From Eoetvoesia sp035555955 (GTDB lineage Bacteria; Pseudomonadota; Gammaproteobacteria; Burkholderiales; Burkholderiaceae_B), in NCBI RefSeq assembly GCF_035555955.1, contig NZ_DATMGA010000003.1, positions 4,035-68,034 of the forward strand: a stretch of 64,000 nucleotides of DNA, written 5' to 3'. Below the pieces are notes generated by a model that saw only the letters and a program-made list of their open reading frames with translations, was not told the origin of the DNA and searched no databases. The position numbers were made by a program, and so were the translations under genes. The first letter of the stretch is position 1. Each line of letters opens with the position of its first letter. Shown here one piece after another: positions 1-8,470 of this stretch.

Positions 1-457
1 CGCAATTGGGGGCGGAGCCGATGCGATCGACCACGACGAATTTCCCCTTCCTGCCCAGGGTCATGAGCGGGTGGTGCCATGTCCCCTGGAAATAATTGAC
101 GCCTTGCCCGCCGTCGGCAAGAAAAGCGCATATGCCAGTTTCGTCGGGCTTGTCGTTGGCGCCATTGGGCGCGACCACGATGACGAAGGCCGCGCCGTCG
201 GCGGGTATCCACGACTGGCTGCCAAGCGGATGGCGCTCCAGCATGGATATGCTCATGGGAAACGCCAGGGCGTCGCCCAGCGCCAGGCTGATGCCGGCAT
301 GGCCGTCGGCGCCGCTGACCTGCACAGTGCCCTGGGCATGGTAGCGTCGGGTGGTTCCGTTATTGATGGGAAACCAGTCCCGGCCTTCCGTTTCGATGAC
401 CTCGCCGAACCGGGCGAAGCGGGATTGCGTCAAACGCTGTAGTTTCAAAATCGGCAA
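1..457 (-). CDS. allA: Ureidoglycolate lyase, 3' end beyond window
   Basis: Cleaves ureidoglycolate to glyoxylate and urea, the last step of allantoin catabolism. About 152 residues are visible; the family is usually 160-170, so only a short C-terminal piece is missing past base 1. The conserved GTWHHPLM segment and the downstream VVVDRIG stretch are visible near the C-terminal end. No ATG fits. I chose TTG at 457, preceded by an AGGAGAC ribosome site 6 bases upstream, giving MPILKLQRLT. It is the last visible gene of a minus-strand run (regulator, puuE, uraD, alc, allA), which supports the assignment. The 105-base gap to alc shows no terminator, so co-transcription is likely. Confidence 0.9.
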   Translation of the reverse strand, partial: MPILKLQRLTQSRFARFGEVIETEGRDWFPINNGTTRRYHAQGTVQVSGADGHAGISLALGDALAFPMSISMLERHPLGSQSWIPADGAAFVIVVAPNGANDKPDETGICAFLADGGQGVNYFQGTWHHPLMTLGRKGKFVVVDRIGSAPNC

Positions 458-562
458 TCTGTGTCTCCTGGATCGGCGTTTGCGCCCGATGCGCGCGCCG
501 CCGTCCCGTATTTTTATTGCCGGCCGGGCAGGCTTGCGCCACGCCGGGCCCGGGCAAAGCGG

Positions 563-1603
563 CTACCGCGCCAGGCGGCCCCATATGCGCAGCCGGCTGA
601 TGCCGCCATCGGGAATCATGTTCAGCTTTACATGGGTAACCGGCCCCAGCGGCTGGATATGCTCGGTCGTATAAAAATGCTGCTTGTCGGCTTCGGTTTT
701 TTGCTCGCCCAACAGGACGGGCCAGAACATGGCCTGGGTGATGACGGACTGGTCGGTGCCGCCCGAAACATGCGCCGCCTGCAGGGAAATACGGTCGGGG
801 TAGTTGCCCTTGAAATGCGCCGTATCGACCTCGATTTTCTCGACCACGGCCGCATGGCCGAGTTCGACGATGCACCAGTCGTGGCCTGGATCGCGGCGGC
901 GACGCGTTTCCCAGCCATCGCCCATGTTGACGCCGCGCCCCGGCATGATGAGCCGGAACGGCACGCCGAAATGCGCGTCGTTGTAGCCCACGATGCGCCC
1001 GCCGGCCGCCAGCGCGGAAACCTCGTGCAGCGCATTGGCGTCCAGCGCACTCCAGTCGCAAACAGCCTGGCCGTAGATGCGCAGGCGCGCAACGCCGCCA
1101 TCGGGGTAGATGTTGAGGCGGCAGTGCGTCCAGGCGCGCCCGTCGTCCAGCTCGATGAAATGGTGCGAATTGCCGGCCAGCGACGTGGCGGGCACGAGAT
1201 CCGTCCATACCGTGTTCTGGTCGGGTTCGGTGCTGCAATGGCACGCCTGCAGCGAAGCCGCGGGCGGGAAGTTGCCGGTGAAATGGCTGGTATCGATATC
1301 CACGCCCTTGATGACCCCGGGCAGGCCCAGCCTGACAATGGCATGATCATGGCCGGCCTGGCGCTTGCGCCGGGTTTCCCAGCCGTCCATCCATTTTCCG
1401 TGGTCGTCGAACTTGCCCACCACGAACACCGGCTCGGAAGCCTGCAACATGCGATTGGCGGCGGCGAACCATTCATCCGAGCACGAGACGACGGTGGCGC
1501 CGAAATCGGCCGACGCCAGATTGGCGTGCCGGGTGGCGAACGCGGGCAACTCCGCGCTGGGGGCATTCAAGACAGTACCTGCGGGTAGATTGGGGGCTGC
1601 CAT
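563..1603 (-). CDS. alc: Allantoicase
   Basis: Hydrolyses allantoate to ureidoglycolate and urea. The 346-residue product shows the two-fold internal repeat typical of allantoicases. Each half carries a DGWETRR motif, the first followed by DTSHFTGN and the second by DTAHFKGN. The start at 1603 (MAAPNLPAG) has an AGGAG site upstream. The frame stays open another 69 codons upstream, but that stretch lies across the end of uraD in another frame and has no family similarity. It sits between uraD and allA in a pathway-ordered operon. Sequence and context agree, so the call is firm. Confidence 0.95.
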   Translation of the reverse strand: MAAPNLPAGTVLNAPSAELPAFATRHANLASADFGATVVSCSDEWFAAANRMLQASEPVFVVGKFDDHGKWMDGWETRRKRQAGHDHAIVRLGLPGVIKGVDIDTSHFTGNFPPAASLQACHCSTEPDQNTVWTDLVPATSLAGNSHHFIELDDGRAWTHCRLNIYPDGGVARLRIYGQAVCDWSALDANALHEVSALAAGGRIVGYNDAHFGVPFRLIMPGRGVNMGDGWETRRRRDPGHDWCIVELGHAAVVEKIEVDTAHFKGNYPDRISLQAAHVSGGTDQSVITQAMFWPVLLGEQKTEADKQHFYTTEHIQPLGPVTHVKLNMIPDGGISRLRIWGRLAR

Positions 1604-1664
1604 TGCAAAATCACTCCTGACGAAAAACTGCGCGCCGGTTGAAGAAAGGGCCGGCCCCTTGCGA

Positions 1665-2183
1665 TTATTCGCGAATGAGGTCATCGAGCCGAAGTCGCCC
1701 GATTCTGTATATCTGAGCCAGGTTTTCAGCCATTTCGGCGTCGGGCGCCAGGCCCAGGCGCCGCTGGAACTGCTCGATGATGCCGGCGCGGTCGTAGCCG
1801 CGCACGGCAAGAATGAACGGAAAACCGAACTTCTCGCGATACGCCTGATTGAGCGAGGTAAGCGTGGCGAACTCTTCCGGCGAGCAATTGGCCAGGCCCG
1901 CGCCCGCCTGTTCGGAACTGGACTCGGGCGTGAGCTCGCCTCTTACCGCCGCTTTGCCGGCCAGCTCCGGATGGGCGCGGATGAGCGTCAGCCAGGCATC
2001 CCGCCCCGCCCGCTGAATGCACTCGGTCATTGCCCGGTGCAAGGCTTGCACGCTGGCAAACGGCCGCTGGCCCAGCACCCCCTGCGCCACCCATGGCGAA
2101 TGCTCGAAGACGCCGCCCAGAACGCGCACGAAATCCTCTTCGGAGGCGCTGTTCAAGGCCGCCAGCGTGATGGCGGCGCTCAT
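1665..2183 (-). CDS. uraD: OHCU decarboxylase
   Basis: 2-oxo-4-hydroxy-4-carboxy-5-ureidoimidazoline decarboxylase: converts the unstable product of 5-hydroxyisourate hydrolysis to S-allantoin. 172 residues, normal for the family. Recognisable features are the HPELAGKAA segment in the middle, the LNQAYREKFGFPFILAVRG core, and the C-terminal IYRIGRLRL. The start at 2183 (MSAAITLAAL) overlaps the puuE stop as ATGA, which indicates translational coupling. With uraH and puuD on the other strand it completes the three-step route from urate to allantoin. Confidence 0.95.
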   Translation of the reverse strand: MSAAITLAALNSASEEDFVRVLGGVFEHSPWVAQGVLGQRPFASVQALHRAMTECIQRAGRDAWLTLIRAHPELAGKAAVRGELTPESSSEQAGAGLANCSPEEFATLTSLNQAYREKFGFPFILAVRGYDRAGIIEQFQRRLGLAPDAEMAENLAQIYRIGRLRLDDLIRE

Positions 2184-3115
2184 GGCCGGCTCCCGTCGTA
2201 ATAGGGATGATGTTCCCGCCAGTGCCTGGCTATATCGACGCGGCGGCAAATCCAGACCCGCTCGTGCTTTTGCACGTAGTCCAGAAAGCGCTGCAGCGCG
2301 GCAAATCGCCCCGGGCGCCCGGTAAGGCGGCAGTGCAAGCCCACCGACATCATCTTGGGCGCCGTTTCGCCTTCGGCGTACAGGACGTCGAAGGCATCCT
2401 TGAGGTAGTTGAAAAAGTGTTCGGAAGTATTAAAGCCCTGGGGCGTGGCGAAACGCATGTCGTTGGTGTCCAGCGTATAGGGCACGATAAGCTGGGGGGC
2501 GAGGCTGCCATCAGTTTTCTCGACCTCCATCCAGAAAGGCAGGTCGTCGCCATAGTAGTCCGAGTCGTACAGGAAGCCGCCCTCGTCGGCCACCAGGCGG
2601 CGCGTATTGGGGCTGTCGCGCCCGGTATACCAGCCATAGGGATGTTCGCCGGTAATGCCGCGGATGATTTCAATGCAATGCAGCATATGTTCGCGCTCGA
2701 CATTCTCGGCTACCGACTGGTAGTGGATCCAGCGATAGCCGTGGCAGGCGATTTCGTGGCCCTGCTCCACAAACGCCCGGGCCACCTCGGGGTTGCGCTC
2801 CAGCGCCATGCCGATGCCGAACACCGTAAGCGGCAGGCCGCGCCGCTCGAACTCGCGCAGTATGCGCCATACGCCGGCCCGCGAGCCGTATTCGTAAATC
2901 GATTCCATGGACATATGCCTGGCGGAATAGGTATCGGCGCCCACGATCTCCGACAGGAACTGCTCGGAACCCGAGTCGCCGTGCAGCACGCAGTTTTCGC
3001 CGCCTTCTTCGTAGTTCAGCACGAACTGCAGCGCAACGCGCGCCCCGCCCGGCCAGGCCGCCTGGGGAGGTTTTTTGCCGTAGCCGATCAAATCGCGAGG
3101 ATATTGCTTGTTCAT
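2180..3115 (-). CDS. puuE: PuuE-type allantoinase (polysaccharide deacetylase fold)
   Basis: Hydrolyses allantoin to allantoate. It belongs to the NodB/polysaccharide-deacetylase superfamily rather than the amidohydrolase family of classical AllB. The 311-residue protein begins MNKQYPRDLIGYG and contains ALQFVLNYEEGGE near the N-terminus, EIACHGYRWIHY in the middle, and GWYTGRDSPNTR, all PuuE hallmarks. It is the first enzyme gene after the regulator, 12 bases from its stop, and overlaps uraD by 4 bases. With alc and allA downstream, the route from allantoin to glyoxylate is complete. Confidence 0.95.
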   Translation of the reverse strand: MNKQYPRDLIGYGKKPPQAAWPGGARVALQFVLNYEEGGENCVLHGDSGSEQFLSEIVGADTYSARHMSMESIYEYGSRAGVWRILREFERRGLPLTVFGIGMALERNPEVARAFVEQGHEIACHGYRWIHYQSVAENVEREHMLHCIEIIRGITGEHPYGWYTGRDSPNTRRLVADEGGFLYDSDYYGDDLPFWMEVEKTDGSLAPQLIVPYTLDTNDMRFATPQGFNTSEHFFNYLKDAFDVLYAEGETAPKMMSVGLHCRLTGRPGRFAALQRFLDYVQKHERVWICRRVDIARHWREHHPYYDGSRP

Positions 3116-3127
3116 GGATGCTCCGGA

Positions 3128-3883
3128 TCAAGGCTTGATGCTGAAGGCCGCCCAGGGGTCGGCCGGCACAGTCGTTGTGGATTCGCTCACGCGCTGCTCG
3201 CAATCCTGAAGATGGTGGCACATGGCGCCCTTGGCGCCCTCGGCATTGCCGGACGCCAGCAGGTCAAGGATTTGCTCGTGCTCGATATAGGAGCAGGTGC
3301 TGGAGCTGGGCGTGTCGTAAAGCGCGATGATCAGGGTCGTGCGCGAACACAGGCCATGCATCATCTCGGTAAGCACGTCGTTGCCGCCCAGGGCGGCCAT
3401 CTTGACGTGAAAAGCGTTGGAAAGCCTTAGCCAGCTGACGCGGTCACCCTGCTCGAAGGCCTGGCGCTCTTGAGCGACCATGGCCCGCAAAGGCTCGAGC
3501 CTTTGCGGCAAGTCGGGCATGCCCAGCAGTTGCTCGATGAGCAGGCATTCAAGGGCGCGCCGGGCCTCGAAAACGTCTTTGGTTTCCTTGGCGTCGGGGC
3601 GCCACACAAAGGCCCCGCGGTTGGGCAACTGCACGACCAGCTTGTCGTAGGCCAGTTGGGCCAGCGCGCCGCGCACCGTCGCGCGCGAGCAGCCGAAAAT
3701 GCTGCACAGCGTCGATTCGGTAAGCTTGGCCCCCGGCAGCAGGCGCCTGTCCATGACCGCGTCGAAAATCTCGGCGTAAACGCGGTCGACGTCGGAGTCG
3801 GGCGCGCTGCCCTCGAGCAGTGAGGACGCCCTGGGCGCATCGCTGTCGGAAACCGGATCTCGGCGCGAGTCCAGATAAAGCAT
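3128..3883 (-). CDS. GntR-family (FCD) regulator of urate catabolism
   Basis: DNA-binding regulator of 251 residues. An N-terminal winged helix (about residues 33-100, containing KLTESTLCSIFGCSRATVRGAL) is followed by an alpha-helical FCD ligand domain (about 110-235). It heads the puuE-uraD-alc-allA operon and faces uraH-puuD across a 171-base gap rich in TTGTCAA/TTGACAA motifs. I infer that it controls both units and senses a pathway metabolite such as urate or allantoin; the ligand is not shown by sequence. FCD regulators often act as repressors released by an effector. Confidence 0.85.
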   Translation of the reverse strand: MLYLDSRRDPVSDSDAPRASSLLEGSAPDSDVDRVYAEIFDAVMDRRLLPGAKLTESTLCSIFGCSRATVRGALAQLAYDKLVVQLPNRGAFVWRPDAKETKDVFEARRALECLLIEQLLGMPDLPQRLEPLRAMVAQERQAFEQGDRVSWLRLSNAFHVKMAALGGNDVLTEMMHGLCSRTTLIIALYDTPSSSTCSYIEHEQILDLLASGNAEGAKGAMCHHLQDCEQRVSESTTTVPADPWAAFSIKP

Positions 3884-3920
3884 TGCACGTATCCTTTACC
3901 GTTCTTTATAAGGAAATCTA

Positions 3921-3977
3921 CTATTGACAATTATTGACACCTAAAACAGAATCGTCAACACAAATTGTCAACAATTA
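3921..3977. promoter_or_regulatory. Divergent urate-operon control region with palindromic operators
   Basis: Between the regulator and uraH. A perfect palindrome AATTGTCAACAATT occupies 3963-3976 (6-base arms, CA centre). A second motif, TTGACAATTATTGACA, lies at 3924-3939. On the plus strand TTGACA (3924-3929) is 17 bases from CAGAAT (3947-3952), a plausible sigma-70 promoter for uraH. The palindrome would sit about 10 bases downstream of it, a good position for repression. FCD-type GntR proteins usually bind short palindromes of this size. The promoter call is weaker than the palindrome, which is plain in the sequence. Confidence 0.6.
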
Positions 3978-4054
3978 ATGAAAACAGCTTCGGCGACGCC
4001 AGGTTTGCTTTCAAGGCCGTCGATACACCCCGCCGCGCCACAACCGGAGACTCC

Positions 4055-4408
4055 ATGGGAAAACTATCCACCCACGTGCTGGACACCATGCACGGCAAGC
4101 CCGCCGAAGGCGTGGCCATGCGGCTTTACGCCGTGCAGGGCGACACCCGGAAACTCCTGAAACAGGCCGTCACCAACCATGACGGGCGCTGCGACGCCCC
4201 CCTGCTGGAAGGCGGCAACCTCGAAGCCGGCGTCTACGAACTGGTTTTCGAGGCCGGCGACTACTTCGCCGGGCAAGGCGTGACCCTGCCGGAACCCCGC
4301 TTCGTCGATCAGGTGGTGCTGCGCTTCGGCATCGCCCGGCCCAACGAGAACTACCACGTGCCGCTGGTCGTCACGCCATGGACCTACTCAACCTATCGCG
4401 GCAGCTGA
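4055..4408 (+). CDS. uraH: 5-hydroxyisourate hydrolase (transthyretin-like)
   Basis: Hydrolyses 5-hydroxyisourate to OHCU. The 117-residue product has both family signatures: STHVLDTMHGKPA at the N-terminus and the C-terminal YRGS tetrapeptide. I chose the ATG at 4055 because family members begin with the MGKLSTHVLD stretch and GGAGA precedes it. The frame is open 30 codons further up, but that region overlaps the operator palindrome. It is followed after 84 bases by puuD, which produces its substrate. Confidence 0.95.
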   Translation: MGKLSTHVLDTMHGKPAEGVAMRLYAVQGDTRKLLKQAVTNHDGRCDAPLLEGGNLEAGVYELVFEAGDYFAGQGVTLPEPRFVDQVVLRFGIARPNENYHVPLVVTPWTYSTYRGS

Positions 4409-4492
4409 TGGCGCCGCGCCGGCAATGCAAGTCGTAAACCGGCAAACGGCGTTCCGCCCTCCACCCTTCAATCAAACCAACGGAATCGAGTC

Positions 4493-5731
4493 ATGCACGC
4501 ATATTTGATGGAGTTCGGCAATTTGCTCTTGCGCTGGCTGCACGTGGTGGCCGCCATCGCCTGGATCGGCGAATCCATTTACTTCGTGATGCTCGACAAC
4601 AGCCTGCATCCGCCGCGCGGCGAGGAAAGCAAGAAGCGCGGGGTGTTCGGCGAGATGTGGGCGGTGCACGGCGGCGGCTTCTACCACAACCAAAAATACC
4701 TGACCAACCCGGCGGAACTCCCCGACGACCTGCACTGGTCCTTCTGGAAGGCCTACACCACCTGGCTTTCGGGGTTTGCGCTGTTCGCGGTGCTGTACCT
4801 GGTCAAGCCCTCGTTCTACCTGGTCAACACGGGCAGCGACTGGGCCTGGGCCGCGGCGCTTTCGGGCTGGCAGGCCAGCATCATTGCCGTGCTGTTCCTG
4901 GTGGCGGGCTGGGTGGTCTACGACCAGCTCTGCCGGCGCGTCAGCCCCAATATGGAAAACGACGGGGTATTGAGCATTGCCGTCGCCATCATGATGGTGA
5001 TCGTGGCCTATCTAAGCAGCCATATATTCCAGGGCCGGGCCGCCTTCCTCATTACCGGCGCGGTCATGGCCACCAGTATGTCGGCCAATGTGTTCTTCTG
5101 GATCATCCCCGGCCAGCATCGCATGGTCAATGCCCTGAAAAGCGGCCAGACGCCCAATCCCCTGGACGGCAAGCGCGGCAAGCAGCGCTCGGTGCACAAC
5201 ACCTATTTCACGCTGCCCGTCGTGTTCCTGATGCTCAGCAACCACTACTCGTTCACGTTTTCCAGCCCCTACGCCTGGATCATCATGAGCCTGTTCATCT
5301 TTTCGGGCGCGGCCATACGGCAATATTTCGTGCTGCGCCACCTGGGGCAGAACAAGCTGGCCTATCCCGCCGTCGGCATCGTCCTGCTTATCGTCATTGC
5401 CTGGCTGGCCGCCCCTGTCGCGCCAACCGTCCCGGCGCCTGCCGCGCAAACGGCGGCTGCCGGCGGCACCACCGCTGCCGCCCAAGAAACCAGCACCAAG
5501 CAGGCCCTGGAAATCTTCCATGCGCGGTGCATACAGTGCCACTCCGCCAAGCCGAGCCAGCCGGGGTTCGCCTCGGCCCCGGCCGGCATCATGCTGGACA
5601 CCGAACAGGAAGCCCTGGCTCACCCCGCGCTTATCAAGCAGGTCGTCGCCAGCAAATACATGCCTCTGGGCAATATGACTCACATGACTGACGCCGAGCG
5701 CGCCAGCATCGCGGCCTGGGCCGGCAAATAA
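4493..5731 (+). CDS. puuD: Membrane urate hydroxylase with C-terminal cytochrome c domain
   Basis: Oxidises urate to 5-hydroxyisourate without the soluble cofactor-free uricase. The 412-residue protein has several hydrophobic helices over about residues 1-310, an Ala/Pro-rich linker near 310-335, then a cytochrome c domain. That domain has the haem-binding CIQCH motif near residue 348 and a likely axial methionine in the KYMPLGNMTHMTD stretch. This is the architecture of bacterial PuuD. Electrons would go to the respiratory chain through the c-type haem. It is convergent with the next cluster, 14 bases away. Confidence 0.93.
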   Translation: MHAYLMEFGNLLLRWLHVVAAIAWIGESIYFVMLDNSLHPPRGEESKKRGVFGEMWAVHGGGFYHNQKYLTNPAELPDDLHWSFWKAYTTWLSGFALFAVLYLVKPSFYLVNTGSDWAWAAALSGWQASIIAVLFLVAGWVVYDQLCRRVSPNMENDGVLSIAVAIMMVIVAYLSSHIFQGRAAFLITGAVMATSMSANVFFWIIPGQHRMVNALKSGQTPNPLDGKRGKQRSVHNTYFTLPVVFLMLSNHYSFTFSSPYAWIIMSLFIFSGAAIRQYFVLRHLGQNKLAYPAVGIVLLIVIAWLAAPVAPTVPAPAAQTAAAGGTTAAAQETSTKQALEIFHARCIQCHSAKPSQPGFASAPAGIMLDTEQEALAHPALIKQVVASKYMPLGNMTHMTDAERASIAAWAGK

Positions 5732-5745
5732 AGCCGGCCTCGTGG

Positions 5746-6216
5746 CTACGCCCTGGGCGCCGCGGCGGCGTTCCTGAAAACAGGCCGGATCACGCGCTCG
5801 CGGATCCGCCAATAGCCGTCGCCCTGCAGCACATACACGTCTTCAAAGTCCGCGACCATGAACACGGCAACATGGTCGACGGGCAAGTCGGCGGTATTGC
5901 TGGCATAGGAAACCCAGACGCTGCTGCCGCGCGCCTCGGTATGGTCGTGGTTGAACTCCAGCCGCAAGCCTGTGCCCGCATGCCGCGTTATGCGCGGCCC
6001 GCCGGCCGCCTTGCGCTCTACGAAGAACCGCTTGATCTCGCCCGGCCCCGACAAAAAGCGTGCACCGCTTGTATAGCGCGCGTCTTCGGTGAAGGCCTGC
6101 GCCAGGTCGTCGTAACGCTGCTCGTCGAGACAGGCTGCCACAAAGGCGTTCAGCTCTTCGATCGCCAGCCTGTGCGCAAGCGTTGCGCCGATTTCCTGCA
6201 CGGAAGAACGCTTCAT
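5746..6216 (-). CDS. SnoaL/NTF2-like protein, possible Rieske-oxygenase partner
   Basis: 156 residues with an NTF2-like fold signature: ELNAFVAACLDEQRYDDLAQAFTEDARYTS near the N-terminus and a C-terminal GDGYWRIRERVIRPVFR. Such proteins include ring-hydroxylating dioxygenase beta subunits, ketosteroid isomerases and SnoaL-like cyclases, so its chemistry is open. ATG at 6216 overlaps the stop of the upstream hydrolase gene (ATGA). An in-frame ATG at 6222 is possible, but the GGTGG site fits 6216 better. It is the last gene of the aromatic cassette. It could be a non-catalytic partner of the Rieske oxygenase or an isomerase; the sequence does not decide. Confidence 0.75.
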   Translation of the reverse strand: MKRSSVQEIGATLAHRLAIEELNAFVAACLDEQRYDDLAQAFTEDARYTSGARFLSGPGEIKRFFVERKAAGGPRITRHAGTGLRLEFNHDHTEARGSSVWVSYASNTADLPVDHVAVFMVADFEDVYVLQGDGYWRIRERVIRPVFRNAAAAPRA

Positions 6217-7151
6217 CGCCATTCCACCGGGTTGATCAGGCGGCCTATGCCCGAGATGCCCACCTCGATGGGGCCGCCCAGCTTGTTCAGGTCTATGTTC
6301 TGAACCGCCTTGCCGTTCGCGGCGCCGGCGGCCTTGAGCGCGGTGCCCATGGAAATGATGTCGCCGGGCTCGAGAGTCATGTAGGTCGAGGCGAACGCCA
6401 CCACATCCCTGACCTTGAAGAAAAGATTGGCGGTGTTGTCTTCGGTGACGAGCTCGTCCTGGTGCACGCAGCGCACGGTAAGGTCGTGCGGGTCGTCGAT
6501 GGCATCGCGCGTGACGACCCACGGCCCCATCGGGCCGAACGTGTCTGAGCATTTGTAGCGGGCCGGGTAGGATACCCAGCTGTCGACGTATTCGATGGCG
6601 CTGGCGTCGCCCTCTTTGGGGTGGATGGCCCGATAGTGAAAGGTGTCTTCGCCGCGCATGGTGGGCGAGGTCAGATCATTGATGATGCTGTAGCCGAACA
6701 CGTGGTCCATGGCCTGTTCGACCGGGATATCGCTGCCCCCCTTGCCGATGACGACGGCCAGTTCGGGCTCGGGATGAACCCGCCCGAAATCGGCCCGCAG
6801 CCGGATGGGCTGGCCATGCCCGATGAGCGATGACGAAGCCTTGATGAACATGGCGGGATGCTTGGGCCCGCTTTTGATGCGGTCTTTATTGGCGCTGTTG
6901 TTCAGGGCGACGCACATGATCTTGCCCGGCCTGGGCACGGGCGGCAGCCAATGCTGGCTGTCCACGGCGGCCCCCTTGCGGCCGGCAACCGCGGCGCGAA
7001 CGCGGCCAAGCAAGGCGTCGCCACCAGCGATCACGTCCATGACCGAGCGCGGCGCATCGTCCATGATATCTTCAAGCACGGCAACCGCATCGCTCTCCAC
7101 GGCGACCACCACCGCATCGCGGCCGTTCCTGCTGATTGTTCCGAACTTCAT
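6213..7151 (-). CDS. Fumarylacetoacetate hydrolase-family protein
   Basis: 312 residues. The FAH-fold catalytic domain occupies roughly residues 75-305. Visible are the metal-binding E-x-E (HPEPELAVVIGKGG, about residue 130), the INDLT aspartate (about 160), and the C-terminal GGPIEVGISGIGRLINPV. Members hydrolyse C-C bonds of dioxo acids or act as hydratases/decarboxylases in meta-cleavage pathways. It is coupled to the SnoaL-like gene and adjacent to ligB-like and ligA-like genes. I infer that it processes the ring-cleavage product of this cassette. The precise substrate is unknown. Confidence 0.85.
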   Translation of the reverse strand: MKFGTISRNGRDAVVVAVESDAVAVLEDIMDDAPRSVMDVIAGGDALLGRVRAAVAGRKGAAVDSQHWLPPVPRPGKIMCVALNNSANKDRIKSGPKHPAMFIKASSSLIGHGQPIRLRADFGRVHPEPELAVVIGKGGSDIPVEQAMDHVFGYSIINDLTSPTMRGEDTFHYRAIHPKEGDASAIEYVDSWVSYPARYKCSDTFGPMGPWVVTRDAIDDPHDLTVRCVHQDELVTEDNTANLFFKVRDVVAFASTYMTLEPGDIISMGTALKAAGAANGKAVQNIDLNKLGGPIEVGISGIGRLINPVEWR

Positions 7152-8021
7152 TCATGCTCCTTGTACGGTGTTGTCCGCAAACTCCGGTTCAATCATGGTC
7201 AATACGCCACAACCGGTGATCTGCGGTGAGGTATAAAAATCGTAGACGGCCTGCGCCTGCTCCGACAGTGCGGCCCGCATGGCGAACCACAGGGACAGCT
7301 CGCTGGCCTCGGTGCCGCCGTAGCGCATGTATTCTTCCTGGGGCATCGCCACCAGCTTGTCCATATTCCTGGGCAAAGCCTTGAGGAAGCGCCTGTCGAA
7401 CTCCTGGTTGGAAATGCCGAAGCGGGCTCCGCTGATTTGATGCGACATGCCGCCGGTGGCGATGACGACGACCCGTTCGTCGGCGTCATTGGCCTCGACA
7501 GCCGCCCGTATCTGCCGGCCCAGCCTGGCAAGGCGCTGCGAGGTGGGCAAGGGCTGGCGCACCATGTTCACCGCGATCGGCGTAACCGGTATGTTCCAGG
7601 GGATATCCACCAGATACGGAAACCAGGAATACACGCCGTGATCGAGCTTGAGCGTCTGGCATATCGTAAGGTCGACCTCGCTTTGGCGGACCAGGTGCTC
7701 GACCAGGGGAATGGCGAAGCCCGGATCGCCCCGCAAGTCCGGCAAGGGCCGCTTGCCCCAGCCTTCGTCGGCCTGCTCGAATTCGTCGGCCACGCCGATG
7801 GCCAGGGTCGGGTAGGCGTCGAAATCGAAGTGGTTGAGGTGGTCGTTATAGACGACGACCAGTTGCGTGGGCCGCAGGTCTTCCAGCCACTGCCTGACCG
7901 GACGGGTGCCTTCGTACCAGATGCCCCAGCGCGGGTCGAACCCATGCGCCAGCCCCTTGTCGTATTCCATGCCCATGGAGGGCGTATGCGCAATACCTAT
8001 GCCTGCAATGATCTGCGCCAT
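7152..8021 (-). CDS. Class III extradiol dioxygenase, LigB-like catalytic subunit
   Basis: 289 residues, the family size for protocatechuate 4,5-dioxygenase beta subunits. The iron ligands fall where LigB has them: His12 (IAHTPS), His61 (YNDHLNHF), Glu241, plus the catalytic His194 in GGMSHQISG. The start at 8021 overlaps the stop of the LigA-like gene (TAATG), so the two subunits are translationally coupled. It opens a catechol or protocatechuate-type ring between a hydroxylated and a non-hydroxylated carbon. The substrate could be protocatechuate, gallate or a methoxylated analogue. Confidence 0.9.
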   Translation of the reverse strand: MAQIIAGIGIAHTPSMGMEYDKGLAHGFDPRWGIWYEGTRPVRQWLEDLRPTQLVVVYNDHLNHFDFDAYPTLAIGVADEFEQADEGWGKRPLPDLRGDPGFAIPLVEHLVRQSEVDLTICQTLKLDHGVYSWFPYLVDIPWNIPVTPIAVNMVRQPLPTSQRLARLGRQIRAAVEANDADERVVVIATGGMSHQISGARFGISNQEFDRRFLKALPRNMDKLVAMPQEEYMRYGGTEASELSLWFAMRAALSEQAQAVYDFYTSPQITGCGVLTMIEPEFADNTVQGA

Positions 8022-8437
8022 TATTCGAACTCCTTGGGCAGGCCGCTTACCTTGCGCGGGCACGAGGCCTTGAGCACCTCGACATCCACGCCGGCATTGT
8101 GCGCGCCGATGTGCCAGAGGTTCTGGCCGACCGCGGCGGCGATCTTGGAAATGGCCTGCAGATGGCCGCCGGATAGCAGCAGCCGGCTCCAGTCGCGTGC
8201 GAGCACCAGCGCGATATCGCCCTCGGAAATACCGTAAGTCTTCATGTAGGCCACCTCGTCGCGCAGGTAAACCTGCCGGTTGGCCGGGATGCGCAAGCTA
8301 AGCGCAAACTTGTTCAGCTTGTGCCCCTTGAGCGCCAGGTAGGGCGAAAACAACAGGGTTCCCGGCCAATCGAGATTGAATTCGGGCGTGGGCATGCCCT
8401 GGGCTGCTGCTTCGGATGACGATGTCTGGGTGTGCAT
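8021..8437 (-). CDS. LigA-like small subunit of extradiol dioxygenase
   Basis: 138 residues. The LigA-type helical core is visible: KLNKFALSLRIPANRQVYLRDEVAYMKTYGISEGDIALVLARDW, followed by GGHLQAISKIAAAVG. This subunit closes the active-site cleft over the catalytic beta subunit. The first 20 residues are low-complexity and probably flexible. It lies 33 bases after the Rieske oxygenase gene and is coupled to the LigB-like gene, giving an oxygenase, ring cleavage, hydrolase order along the transcript. Confidence 0.85.
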   Translation of the reverse strand: MHTQTSSSEAAAQGMPTPEFNLDWPGTLLFSPYLALKGHKLNKFALSLRIPANRQVYLRDEVAYMKTYGISEGDIALVLARDWSRLLLSGGHLQAISKIAAAVGQNLWHIGAHNAGVDVEVLKASCPRKVSGLPKEFE

Positions 8438-8470
8438 GATTGCTCCGTGCCGGCTGTGTCCGTCGCAAGT

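Noticed and set aside
461..1588. 375-codon frame on the plus strand
   Set aside because: Antisense to allantoicase; no start context or family motifs. High-GC shadow frame.
2207..3430. 407-codon plus-strand frame
   Set aside because: Runs antisense through puuE into the regulator gene; composition typical of a shadow frame.
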